A stretch of 64,000 nucleotides of DNA from Marsupella aquatica (taxonomy: Eukaryota > Marchantiophyta), in contig OZ316892.1 of NCBI GenBank assembly GCA_973895155.1, forward strand, positions 19,778,001 through 19,842,000, given 5' to 3'. The notes below the pieces were generated by a model that saw only the letters and a program-made list of their open reading frames with translations, was not told the DNA's origin and did not search any database. The number at the start of each line of letters is the position of its first letter. Positions within the stretch are counted from its first letter, which is position 1. Both the position numbers and the translations under genes were made by a program. Below, one piece after another: positions 34,601 to 45,492 of this stretch.

Positions 34601-36165
34601 CATGTGGGTTACTAAAGTTGAGGCCTGGGGAAAGGAATTGGTAAAGTCAGGAGACAGAGAGAAGGGAGTAATGCGTGGCGGAAAAGAGAGGGGCTTTGGT
34701 GTGGATGCTGGTTTCATCTACATTCCCACTGGGTTAAAACCAACACTTCTTGATCGGAAGGTTCCCAAGTGGAACCTTCAGGATTACACTATTCCCAGCT
34801 CTTTCTTCCAAGCCATGGAGCCGTTCCTTGCAGACGATGGCCTACTTGCAATTTTACACAGAGGAGACTATGATCAGGTATCTGAAGTGATTGCGGCTTG
34901 CCAGGATTCTAAGTGTTTCCAGTGTATTTCAACCCACCATGTGGTCATGACTACACCAATGTATAGGCCCCGATCTGATACTCAGGTAACAATTCCTCTT
35001 GCACATACTAGCGCCCGACGCTACTATCAGCATTCGCAATATCTACAATTCACTTATCTTTCGTAAGGATGAATGGTTGACTAGCGCCAAGCGCTAATAT
35101 ATGTGTCTGTTTTCTTATACTGCCTTCATTGGGAAACTGTGTTGCAGATATTCACACTTACTCTTAATATATTTTGCCGCATTTTGACAAAGGGAAGGGT
35201 CCCAAAAGACCCCAAGTTCCGGCCACTATCAAATGAAGAAGACCCTTCCGTCACTAACATTATTGGGTTTTTGTTGCCGCGACATGACCCGACTCCTGAG
35301 CTCCAATTTGCAGGAAATTCACGATTGCCTGTGGGTTTCATGCAAACTATTTTGGAATTGGTGACTCTTCCTGGAGATATCGTTATGGACTGGACAGTAG
35401 GTTCCGGTAGTACGTTTGTGGCTGGAGATTATTCTGGTCGCTTTGTTGTTGGGCTGGAAAATCGTCCAGAGTTTGTTGATACTTCCGGTAAGGTCTTCCT
35501 TGATCTTTTACAGAACAAAGAAGTGGTTGCACCAACTCCTCCTAAGAAGATTCCTGGAAGTAAGAAGCAAGACAGGCTCCATGCTATTCTAAATTTTGAT
35601 TCGGAAGATGAGGATGAGGGTGGCAATGCTTCTCAGCAATCTAAAGATGATGAGGTGTCGAAGAATGTGGTGGACCTTGGATCTGGAGATGAGGACAATG
35701 AAGAGTCAGAAGAGTAATTTTCTTTAACTTTCTTTCTCTCGTTGTATACTTTTTTCCAAAGAACTCCTCTACTCCCTTTTGTCTAGAAAATTCGCCTGAT
35801 TTCCCGACTTTGACTAAAGAACTCCAGTTCAAATTCTCAGGTCAGAGTGGAATCTTCGGAGGCATTTTCAACTTGGAAGGAACATCTCTAGGAACGTTGT
35901 ACAGACCCCGGAGAAGCCATTTGTTCTACCCTCTTATGCTGAAAAGGCGGCACGACGGGCAGATTCAGTCAGGACGCTTACTTGGGAGAGTAAGGGTCTT
36001 AGACTCAGGAGAGGCTCAGATAGAAAGTTTGTGCAGAATCACTTGGTAGATGATATTGCAAAATCCAAGTATGTGGACGACGAAGCAGAGTCCACTGATA
36101 GATCAGAAAGTAGCGGCTCTGAATCGGGCTCAGAGTCGAGTGGTGGTTGTGGATCTGGTCTTTAG
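31669..36165 (+). CDS. ParB-like / DNA methyltransferase fusion gene, six exons (copy 2)
   Basis: Predicted exons are 31669-32165 (least certain), 32246-32668, 32796-34129, 34264-34985, 35148-35713 and 35892-36165. All junctions are GT-AG, phases agree and the spliced length is 1272 codons. Exon 2 has a ParB/sulfiredoxin-like fold: GYNSRIGMPFYVQP, then DKMFCVFDGNHQLYSWS, the DG(N/H)HR-type motif. Exon 3 is a helical middle region I do not recognise. Exons 4-5 carry a beta-class N4/N6 methyltransferase fold: GFIYIPTG at the motif IV position, DWTVGSGST as SAM motif I, GRFVVGLENRPEF after it. Exon 6 adds a basic stretch and a Ser/Glu tail. ParB domains fused to methyltransferases are known in bacteria and phages. 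Codon TA|G at the exon 2/3 junction is a stop. Three of five introns hold TAGCGCC palindromes. Confidence 0.65.
32757..32771. repeat. TAGCGCCCGGCGCTA in intron 2
   Basis: A perfect palindrome lies 24 bp upstream of the acceptor (CATCCAG, ending 32795) of the intron 32669-32795. Confidence 0.9.
34208..34222. repeat. TAGCGCCTGGCGCTA in intron 3
   Basis: A perfect palindrome lies within the intron 34130-34263, 41 bp upstream of the acceptor (CCTAATAG). Confidence 0.9.
35009..35096. repeat. Two TAGCGCC-family palindromes in intron 4
   Basis: TAGCGCCCGACGCTA at 35009-35023 and TAGCGCCAAGCGCTA at 35082-35096 lie in the intron 34986-35147. The first is perfect in copy 1 (657) and has one CpG transition here. 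Confidence 0.9.
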
Positions 36166-36240
36166 TTCTCCTTGTTTTATTTACCCGTTTATGAAGAACG
36201 ACGACACTCAATAAGAATGCCGTGACGTGTCGGATTAGAG

Positions 36241-36319
36241 TAGCGCCCGGCGCTATTACTGTAGCCGGTAGTTCAAAGAGGTTTTTATTTGGTTGTTTTC
36301 CTTATAGCGCCCGGCGCTA
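36241..36319. repeat. Two perfect TAGCGCCCGGCGCTA palindromes 3' of the gene
   Basis: Sites at 36241-36255 and 36305-36319 follow the stop at 36163-36165. They precede the microsatellite and the end of the duplicated block. Confidence 0.95.
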
Positions 36320-36494
36320 GTATAAATGTACTCAATGGCCGCTTCACGTCCAATATATGTGACAATATTTTCATACCCTTCGGTGTCTTTCTTTGGGTGC
36401 ACATTTGCTGGTATGAGTTAAATTGCTGTTTGCTGTTTGCTGTTTGCTGTTTGCTGTTTACTGTTTGCTGTTTGCTGTCACAGAGAGATCCCCC

Positions 36495-38163
36495 TTTGCT
36501 ATAGATGAGTACAGAATGGAAGAATGAAATACTCTTTAGTCTTGTCATTTAATAGTCTTGTCCTCTCCATGTCCCGGGTTAATTGTTTAAATAGAGACTA
36601 ATGGTTCACAGTTGAAATAGAGACAAAGTGGTTTTGTTGCAGAGAAGAAGCTCTTTACTTGCTATACTAGTATCAGAGTTTTGTCTATCTTGATCAATGC
36701 TAGGCCTACTATCGGTCTTGCCGTCCGATTGAAAACTCTGGTATGGTCAATGGTATGTTTTGAGTTTCTTCATCTTGTCTCCTGCTGTTGCTTCTCTTTT
36801 ATGAATCTTGGAATCCTATTTGGTACTCTATTATGGTTAATGGAGTCTTGTTTGTGTTTGGGGTACATAGAATGACCAACTGTTGGCATTGGGAAAGTCT
36901 TGAGCCTGTCTGAGCTTGTCCTTTAAAACGTTCAGGGATTCATCCCTGTATATAAACTGAAATTCTGGGTTAGTGATGAAATCTCCAGTTTTTTAACCAT
37001 GGTCTTATAGTTGCAGGAGCGAGTGGACCTGCTGTGGACGTGAGCAAAGCAGCACAGGACGTGATCGAGAAAAGCTATGGTGAGGACTCGCAGCGCTCAT
37101 TCTCAGAGTCTTGCAGGCACCGCAGAGAGATTGCGTCTGGAGTTTGTCAGACGTGGCACATGGCCAGCCCACTCTGCATGGTATTTTCGTTATCCAGTTG
37201 TAGTCCATAATGACTACAGCCAGCCTCCACCTGTGGCATTACCCTTTCCCACATCCGTGGTGTATGTGTCACTTATTGGCGAAGTGCCACACGTCAAGGC
37301 CATCCTAGCGCATGGATGTATCCATTCTTGCCAGTATGACTGCGTTGCTTGTAGGGTGGTCAACCCAAAAACCCTGGTCGGTGCTGACAAAGCCGCTAAA
37401 CAAAGTAGGAGGATATGCATCCTTTGGAATCACTTTGCATTGTTGAATGGTGTGGATAGTGATCTCGGGTGTCCAGCCCTGCCCAACCCCGCTATTGGGG
37501 GTTTCTCGGACACATCATGTTTGATTTGAAGTTAGTTTACAACTGCAGGAATTCTAACACAATACGCACGTACCAGGATGCAATGAGATAAGGCATATTT
37601 TTGGATGAAATAGTAACTTAAACACTGAGAAATAACTTGAAGTTCTGCTCTGACTTTTTCTATATTCGTACAATTTTGGATTGAGGGTTTGAACACCTCA
37701 GTGGAATTAAAGTTTTGAAGTATATTGCAAAAATCCTATCTACTAAGCACAACATTTTAATCTAAGATGTCACCAGTCCACTCAACATCTCTGTTCAAGA
37801 CTCTATTCCAGAAGGTCCACAATCTACTGTTAACTGAAAGTTGAATCCAATAGTTAAAGTCTCTGTCAATGACTCCCACTCCCCCTCGCACATATGCCTT
37901 ATGGCTCTAGATCGGGTACAGTGAATGAAGAAAGTTGAAGAGTGTCCATGTGATGTTTGTCCATGCATAGTCCTTGCCAACTCAAACCAGTGCTCTGTGT
38001 AGTGGCTCCATTTAAATGATATTTTGTGTCACATTTGTGCTGTTGCAGATTATGAATCCTTGTTTTTACGTCTTGTGACGTGAGAGGGGATTGAGATCTA
38101 CATCTGAAACCGATCAAGGCAATCTCCAAATTTCATTGCCTTCCTCTTGGTTGAGTACAATTG
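36495..38163. other. Region between the island and the PHD gene
   Basis: A 150-codon frame at 37077-37529 (MVRTRSAHSQSLAG) is open but shows no recognised domain and could be chance or an upstream exon. The sequence at 38091-38163, ending in a GTGAGT donor, may be a 5' untranslated exon of the PHD gene. Nothing else is supportable. Confidence 0.4.
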
Positions 38164-38289
38164 GTGAGTCCTCTACATTTTGGCCCCACATTGGATTGCA
38201 ATATGCAAGTGGTAAGTACGTGTTTTATGACAGCCAATTTAACAGTTTAATAACTCTTCAAGTTTTCTTGTTCATGTCCAGTGGTCATA

Positions 38290-38943
38290 ATGGCTAGGAC
38301 CAAGCATAAAGCCAGAAAGAATGATACTCGAACGAGAAAGGAGGAAGATGTGTTGATGATTGAATTGTGGTCAGACGTTGAGAAACGTCAGTGTAGTCCC
38401 CAGCTTTGTGGCATTTGTGACTGGCATGGAGATCTGGCCATGTGTGATGGGGCTTGCCATCGGCACTTCCACCATGTTTCCAAAGTTGGTGAGGTTGTTG
38501 GCAGGTGCCCTGCTGTATTTATTGCACCAGGCAAGGATGATGATCCTTGGTATTGTCCAGAGTGTAAGGATAAGACATACAGGTGTTTTCAGTGTGGCAT
38601 TGTCTCTACTACTGCCAGGCAGTGCCCCCAGCCATATTGTGTTCGTTTTTATTGTCATGGATGCTTGCTACTTGATGTGGAGTCTTGCCCCATCCATACA
38701 TGTGTTGCATGCCAGCAGGACCATGGTGACCCTCATCTGGCAGAGGCCGTGCAGTGTTTGAGATGTCCCAAAACTTGGCATCGTACTTGCCTAGCTAAGA
38801 GTAAGCGTCAAGGTTTTGCATCGGACAGAGTGCCCTGGCATCATACTGCACATGACCAGGGACGTTGGATGATTTACTGTCCTGACCATCCTATTGACCC
38901 TGCTCTAGGCACAGCGGCTCATGATCACATCTCCTGGCTTTGA
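38290..38943 (+). CDS. PHD-finger protein (EDM2/NSD-like tandem zinc fingers)
   Basis: The ATG at 38290 (MARTKHKARKNDTR) opens 217 codons to a TGA. After a basic N-terminus comes a PHD-type Cys/His series: CGIC, MCDGACHRHFHH, then DPWYCPECKDKTYRCFQCG. A second series follows: CPQPYCVRFYCHGC, CPIHTCVAC and CLRCPKTWHRTCL. This spacing is like the PHD and atypical PHD fingers of plant EDM2 and of NSD-type proteins, which read histone H3 tails in the nucleus. It lacks the rest of EDM2, so it is a short relative or a fragment. A splice acceptor (CATGTCCAG, ending 38280) just before the ATG suggests an intron in the 5' leader. The copia element at 39029 lies in its 3' flank. This is the most gene-like single locus in the window. 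Confidence 0.7.
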   Translation: MARTKHKARKNDTRTRKEEDVLMIELWSDVEKRQCSPQLCGICDWHGDLAMCDGACHRHFHHVSKVGEVVGRCPAVFIAPGKDDDPWYCPECKDKTYRCFQCGIVSTTARQCPQPYCVRFYCHGCLLLDVESCPIHTCVACQQDHGDPHLAEAVQCLRCPKTWHRTCLAKSKRQGFASDRVPWHHTAHDQGRWMIYCPDHPIDPALGTAAHDHISWL

Positions 38944-39028
38944 TTCACCTGGTCCATTTTGGTTCAAATACATCATTACTACTGTAGACATCGATACAGT
39001 TAGTTAATCAATGGAACAATGACATTTT

Positions 39029-39165
39029 TGTTCAACTTCGTAACAATCATCACACTCTTTACTCCTTCCTATCCTCTTATACATGGGTGGTTACTAAGGC
39101 GGTTAATAGTGTAACTGCCTTAGTCCTAACCCTTTTGGGTAGACCTAGTCTAAGGAGTTATAACA
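39029..39165 (-). repeat. Copia 3' LTR (left), short
   Basis: TGTTCAACTTCG...GGAGTTATAACA is about 137 bp and matches 45493-45627 with no difference over 135 bp. On the minus strand the internal side has CCAAGGGGGAG directly before it, a polypurine tract. Confidence 0.85.
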
Positions 39166-39994
39166 CTCCCCCTTGGATGCGACTTTTATGTCGAGAAAAG
39201 ATGCAGACATCCATGGTCTACCTAAAGTAATAATTGAATTTTTGATTGGTCTATAGTAGTATCTGATGGGGTATTGTGGTAGGGGTGTAGCCTCATTAAA
39301 ACCTCCCCTTCTTACTGATGGGAGGAAAGAGTGTTACCAGCCCTCCATTATAGGTTAAGAGTAAGGGGAGTATTGTGGGTTCGTATACCCATTTATTTGT
39401 GGTAATGTTTGTGCAACACTAATTCGTATGAAAGTGTCTTTGTAAAAAGAATGAGTTGTTGTTATCCTGTGGAATAGTCGATGTTGTGTGTATGGAACGG
39501 TAGATTAGGTTTCGGGTTCGCACAGACTGTCTTTGACGTGTGAGCTCGCGGTCGTTAGTTACTGGAAAATGAAGCGAAGTGTAGTGTCCTCTGACTTGAA
39601 GTGTTTTATGTGTAAGGGTCAGTGATCGGGATTCCTGAGCTGCTCTGTAGTCGTGCTCAATGCTTTAGTATGCACGAAGTGTTGGGAGATCAGGTCGGTG
39701 CGCGAGTGTTGATCAGTGAACTCGGATGCACCATGGCATCGATGGTTGAAGGTTGACAGACAGTAGTTAGCACGTTGTGGTTTGTGCTCTGCTGGTGTTG
39801 TCTTCGGTGTTCAGCTGCGTTCACTCGTTCGAGTTCCGGTTGGCTGTGGATGCAGCCTCATGTGTTCGGTGAAGTGTCGTCGAGTGGGGTTGTGCGGAGC
39901 TCTTGTTGGTTGTTCTCTGTTCGTCCTTGCTATCTGCTTTCGGTAAGATTGTTCCTCCCCCTCAGTTTTGAAAGGTTGTTCTTTGCGCATTTTC

Positions 39995-41165
39995 CTATAT
40001 AAATTCCGACAGGCTATGCATTCCGATTGATCTGGTTAGTGTTTTATGTACGATTGGAGGCAAAGGTTTCGTGAATAAGTCTGCTGAGTTTTCTGAACTC
40101 GGGATCCATTGTACGTCTATCGTGTCACCTAGCTGCTCATGTGCGAAAAAGAATTTCGGGGCTATGTGTTTGGTTCGATCACCTTTTATGAAACCAGCGG
40201 AAATTTGTTCGATGCAGGGCCGGTTATCTTCATAGATCACAGTTGGTGAACTCAGTTTAGGCATACCTGAGGTTTCTTGGATGTAATTGATCACGTTACG
40301 TAGCCATATGCATTCCCGACTCGCCTAGTAAAGGGCAATTATTTCTGAGTGATTGGAGGAGGTCGTGGTTAGAGTTTGTTTCGTGCTCCTCCACGATATC
40401 GCTGTAGGTCCGATCTTGAAGATATACCCAGTCTGAGACTTTGCATCCGCTGGGTCTGATAAGTATCCTGCATCTGCAAATCCGGATAGTATGAAGTTTG
40501 TGTTGCTCTGAAAAAGAAGTCCATGGTCGATAGTGCTGCTCAGGTAACGCATTATCCTCTTTACCCCATTCCAGTGTCGAATAGTAGGTAATGAACTGTG
40601 GCGTGCTAACAAGTTAACTGCGAAAGCGATGTCGGGGCGGGTTTGGGAAGCCAAGAAGAGCAGTGCCCCTATCGCCGACAAGTATGGCTTTTCGGAGCCA
40701 AGTAGTGGCTCTGCCTCTGTTCTCTTTCGGAATATGTCCTTGTCTTTGTCCAGTGACCAAAGGTCCATTGGAGACCTGACAGCTTTTGCCGTGTGCATAT
40801 GAAATTGCTTCAACATGCGGCGAGTGTAAGTTGATTGGTGGAGGAGTATGCCCTGCTTGAGGTACTCGAACTGAAGGCCGAGGCAGAAAGCAGTTCTACC
40901 GAGATCTCTTATCTCAAAAACCCTATTGAGTTTTTGGATTGTATCTTCCAGGATCTTTGGTGTTCCGAAAAGATTGAGGTCATCTACATAAATCGCCACA
41001 ATGATTATCTCTGTGCCTTCATGTTTGATGAACAGACAGGGTGTGAGCTCAGATGTTTTAAATCCCATTGCTAGCATTTCGTTTTTAAAGTGTTGGTACC
41101 AGGTACGTCTGCTTTGCTTCAAGCCATACATTGATCTCAAAACTTGAACAACAAATTTAGTTCTT
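39995..41165 (-). pseudogene. Copia pol, C-terminal part (RT, RNase H)
   Basis: The frame carries VLRSMYGLKQSRRTWY, the RT catalytic AIYVDDLNLFG and the copia RNase H segment (ILSGFADAGYLSDP, then SNHSEIIALY). It stops at a TAG at 40325-40327 and continues to 39995 with ECIWLRNVINYIQ, IYEDNRPCIE and TKHIAPKFFFAHEQ. The 5' end is severed from the rest of RT by the insertion at about 41165-41830. Confidence 0.8.
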
Positions 41166-41830
41166 GCGGTAAGTGCTTTATGGGCCTCATTCACAATTGG
41201 GTGTACCTCGCAGGAACCACTTTCAGGACTCAAAAACATGCTTTTTTAGTGAAAAATGACTTTTGTAACATGGAAAAAGCACCATCATGATTTTATCTCA
41301 AGACATTTAAGTCTAATTTTTTCACAAGACTATTTTACATGGTGTTACCTACCTCACCATGTAGATAAATCAAGTTTTCAATTGTTTTAAGGGATCCTAT
41401 TATTGATGGCCCTAAATAAGCCAAAATTACTGATTATTTTTGTCCTGTACATAAAGGTTTAGTGTGTGTCAATATTTGAGTTTTGAAATATAAGATTATT
41501 CTATTAGTATGCATGCTTTGGTAAAATTTCATTGTCTAAAATGCATTTTTTAGAGTCCTTTGAGTCCTGAAAGGATGTGACCCGTTGCGTGACAAGTCCT
41601 TTTATCAATCTTTGAAGGACATATAAGGAAAGCTTCAAAATCTCAAATGCTAGATAGTTTAATGAATGTTACCAACCTAGAGGATGTTATTTAAGCATAG
41701 TACATCAAATTTTCTATATCATCTCATTACACCCTACAAATGATATCCTAAAGCATAATAAACTATGGTCACTTTTGAGTGTGACGTTCCTTTTGGGTCC
41801 TCCAATTGTGAATGAGGCCTATGGTCTGTT
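41165..41830. mobile_element. Small inverted-repeat insertion within copia RT
   Basis: Noncoding AT-rich DNA splits the RT between ELLTRVDHHLQ and FVVQVLRSMY. Inverted copies of GCCTCATTCACAATTGG lie at 41184-41200 and 41802-41818, and the similarity extends a further 30 bp or so inwards. This suggests a MITE or foldback element of roughly 650-700 bp. The exact ends and target duplication were not resolved. Confidence 0.55.
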
Positions 41831-44280
41831 GCTTTCCATCCAATCGCTTTAGCTGTGGTATGTAGTACCGACTTATTTGTATGGCCAAAAGGGCCATCAC
41901 TGTGGGCTGTATGCTCTTGTACTTTCGGCTCCCCCTGAAGGTGGTGATCCACTCGGGTTAGTAATTCGGGTGGGGCCTCCATATATATTATAGTGTCCAA
42001 ATGGCCGTAGAGGTAAGCGGTGACAATGTCCAGTTGATGCATTGTCAGGTTGTGGTAAATGGCGAATGCGATTAGAATTCTATATGTAATCACATCCATG
42101 ATTGGGGAGTAGGTTAAGTCATAATCTCTGCCAGGGATCTGGGTAAATCCCTTGGCCACCAGTCTAGCTTTGTATCTCACGATCTCTCCTTGGGCATTTC
42201 TCTTCTTTATAAAGGTCCACTTGTAGCCGGTCAGATGTGTTTCAGGTGGGGCAGGCTTGATGGGTCCGAATACCTGACGCGAGATTAAAGAATCCAGTTC
42301 CGAGTTTATGGCGTTCTGCCATTCATGCCAGTCTGCTTGGGATCGGGCCTCAGTTATCGTTGCCGGGTCAGGTAACTCTCCCATTATTTCTTGCGAAATT
42401 TGATAGGCAAATATATTATCGATAGGGGTTGAGACTCTGTCTCTGATTTGGCCTGTGTAGTTATAGTTAATGGCAATCTCCTCATTTTCTGTTGTGATAG
42501 GTGGTGTGGGTTGTGGGTGTGCGGATGCAGGTGGGTTTTGTGGTCTTCTTTGCCGAGGCTGTTTGTCCCCGGCTCCAGGTGGTTGGCCCCTTTTCTTCTT
42601 TGGTTCGGTTGTTGTTGCTGGTTGTGTCGTTATATCGATTCGGGATGGTGCGTTTGCGGCTGGTACATGTGACCTGGTTACTTTTGCCACGTCTGCGAAT
42701 GAATCTGGGAGTTCATCCATGATTCTAGTGAGGTGTAGGATGCGTTGGACCTCGGTATCTGTTTGGGCAGATCTCGGGTCATTCCATAATTGTGAATTGA
42801 TTTGCCATGTGAGGTCCTTTTTTAGTACAGCTTTATTCTCCTGGTCTGAGGTTAATTTCGGGAATATCTCTTCATAGAAGTGACAGTCCGTGAATCTCTC
42901 CTTGTATACGTCAGTTGTAGTTGGCTCTAGATATCGTATTATTGATGTGGAATCGAATCCTATGTATATACCCTTCTGCCTCTGGGGTCCAAGCTTGGTG
43001 CGTTTGGGTCCCATGATGGGCACCAGGACTTGGCACCCAAAGGTGCGGAGGTGAGCCAAGTTAGGTGCAACGCCGAATGCCAGATGGTGAGGTGAGCTGG
43101 CATTGAAAGCTGATGGTCTGTATCTTAGTAAGGCGGCAGCGTGTATGATAGCGTGGCCCCAGGCAGATTGTGGTAGATTGCTCTGCATGATTAGTGGTCT
43201 CGCTATTGTTTGGAGCCTTTTACTCAGGGATTCGGCTATCCCGTTTTGGAAGTGCACATAGGCAACGGGATATTCTACTTCTATCCCGGATGCAGTGCAT
43301 AAGTCATCAAATGTCTGGGATGTAAACTCCCCGACATTATCGACTCTTAATGTCTTGATTGGGTAGTCCGGGAACTGAGCTTTTAATCGCAGGATGTGGG
43401 CCAGTAGTTTGGGGAAAACTAGGTTACGTGTTGAGAGAAGTGAAACTTGGGACCATTTGGAGGAGGCATCGATAGTGACTAAGAAGAAGCAGAATGGACC
43501 ACTGGGGGGGTCAACTGGGCCACACACATCGACATGGATTCGCTCTAAAAATCGTGGTATATTTTTGTCTGTGGTTGAGGGGGATGGTCTCATGGTGAGT
43601 TTTCCTTGTGAGCAGGCTAGACATTGAGTTTTCATTGAGGTTGGGTGTACTGTGTTTGGTATACCGTGTGTATCTTTGATGATCTTGTGAAACATCTGTG
43701 TGCCTGGGTGTCCCAGGCGTCGGTGCCAGATGTCCACGGATGGCAGTGCAGGAATATGCGTGTGGAAGGTGTGTATTTTTATGGCATAAAAACCCATTGG
43801 AAAAGCTGTGAGCGTTTCCTTAATTTCTATGCCATTTTGTGTCTTAGCTATGAGCTGTAGTACTTCTCTGGAATTGTGGGTACTAGTATGGATGTGGAGG
43901 CCATTTTCTCGGATGTCTCTGAAACTCAATAAGTTACATGTGGCTTTTGGTGCGTAGATGGCCGATTGGATATGGATCATGGTTCCCTTAGGCAGTATTA
44001 GTGTGGCTGGCCCGTTGCCTTCTTCCAGCTGATGGTTTCCCATAATCGTGGTGACTCTCCGTTGGGATGGGTTAATGTATTTGAAGTAGGTTTTGAGTCT
44101 CAGGATTCAATGGGAAGTCCCACTGTCGAGTATACAACAGTTGGGATCTTCTAGTGCTTTAGATGTGTCCAACGGAAGGACAGTATGTATTTCAGGTAAA
44201 ACTTCTGGGGTCTCTAAGAATGTGCCGTAAGTTTCATACTCAGGAGTATTGATGTTCTTTTGGTATAGGGCCACGAGGTG
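41830..44280 (-). pseudogene. Copia protease, integrase and 5' RT
   Basis: The protease motif LDSGTSH lies near 44125, followed by a TGA at 44107-44109. Integrase shows IWHRRLGHPG and CLACSQGK (HHCC zinc finger), VDVCGP, then LRVDNVGEF and FQNGIAE (D,D-35-E core). The family usually has DNGGEF and P.QNG.AE, so two conserved residues near the active site look altered. The RT begins with YKWTFIKKRNAQGEIVRYKA and VAKGFTQIPGRDYDLTYSPI. The frame ends in the inserted DNA. Confidence 0.8.
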
Positions 44281-45162
44281 AGCCGGTGCTCGACATTCCT
44301 TCCTAATATGCCCTCTCGTTCCACATCAATGACAAGTGAGTGGGTTATCGGACTTATCTGAATTTGTGGTGGTCCTTGTCCAGCTGTTGCGAGTTCTTCC
44401 CGGATTTGATCGGCCGCGTCCCCTGCCTCCACGGGACATGCTCCTTCCCCCTCGTTGGGAGTAGTATCCTCGGCCATGAAAGGTATTCCTTCCTCTGCTG
44501 CTCCCTCTTCCCCGGAATGATGTACTGCCGCGTCGCCATGTATTGAAGTGAGTTTCGGCTTGAGGTTGAGGTGGTAGAGTGCCTAGGGGTCGCTGCTTAG
44601 TGTTCTGCAATAGTAAGATTTGATGTTTCTCTGCCAACAACATGTGTGAGATCAATTCCGAGTAGGTTGTAAATCGCATGTTTCGGTATTGAGTTGATAA
44701 TACCAGATTTGTTGAGTGGAAGGTCGATAAAGTCTTTTCGATTTGTTCTTCGTCATTGACCGGGTGGCCGCAAATCGCCAATTGGGAGATGATGCAAAAA
44801 AGTTTGTTGTTGTATTCAGCGATAGTTTTATGGTCCTGCACGCGAAGATTAATCCAATCATGCCTTGCTGCTGGCAGGAAAATGGTCCGGGTGTGATCAA
44901 ATCGAGAATGTAATTCGTCCCAAAGAATTCGGGGATTGTACGCATTCATGTATTGGCATTTTAGGGAATCGACTAGATGGTGCCGAATCAAGATCAACGC
45001 CTTGGCCTTCTCCTGGAGGGTGGGGCCATTGTCAGTTATGACAGTGTCCTCTAAATTCTTAGATGCCAAATGTGCCTCAACGTCTAGAGTCCAGGATAGG
45101 AAATTGGCGCCATCTATAGATAGCGCCTGGAAGTATAATTTCTCAATTGTATTTGCGGCCAT
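44280..45162 (-). pseudogene. Copia gag
   Basis: The ATG at 45162 (MAANTIEKLYFQALS) starts a typical copia GAG (UBN2-type) region with NFLSWTLDVEAHL and LWDELHSRFDHTR. An Arg/Gly-rich stretch and a CCHC zinc knuckle follow. The knuckle (C.xCGTRGHIRKEC) is interrupted by TGA at 44326-44328 in a place where Arg is usual. Confidence 0.8.
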
Positions 45163-45492
45163 TGTATCTGTGGTAGTGAGATTTGCTCAGCATGGTATTG
45201 TTGAACAGTGAGCCGGAATCGATGTGTAATTGGGAATTGAGGATGGGAATTCACTGAGTCCTGCTGTGATTTGGACTGATTCGATTTCTGATTCTATTGC
45301 TGCTATTTCGATGTTGAATGTCCCTCAAAGGATTAATTGCAAGTATCCCTCATCATCCTTCGAGCAGGATCCTTCAAGGAGTCCCTATTCCATGGGATTG
45401 ATGACCCCAATCCTCCTTGAAATGTAATTGCTACCATATCCGGCTCACGATCTTGAAAAAAATTTGTGTGCTTAAAACTCGTGCTGATAACG

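Larger units (their letters stand above)
34353..36494 (+). repeat. Dispersed duplication, copy 2 (pairs with 1-2131)
   Basis: Same block as 1-2131. Similarity ends after GAGAGATCCCCC at 36494, preceded by a (TGTTTGC)n-like microsatellite at 36423-36478. The left limit of similarity cannot be seen because copy 1 is cut by the window start. Confidence 0.9.

Noticed and set aside
27421-36319. CRISPR-like array made of the TAGCGCC palindromes
   Set aside because: Spacing is irregular, the repeats are only 15 bp, they lie in introns of a eukaryotic gene, and no cas genes are present.
27421-36319. The palindromes as tiny transposons (MITEs)
   Set aside because: They are 15 bp with no internal sequence and no target duplications, and they stay at the same places in both gene copies.
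1-36494. Bacterial contamination as the source of the methyltransferase
   Set aside because: The gene has consistent GT-AG introns and is embedded among plant-type transposons, with CpG decay.
37077-37529. Independent gene of 150 codons
   Set aside because: No recognisable domain and overlapping frames are open. Kept only as a possible upstream exon.
45121-45130. Another TAGCGCC palindrome within copia gag
   Set aside because: Only a half-site (TAGCGCCTGG) is present and it is coding sequence.
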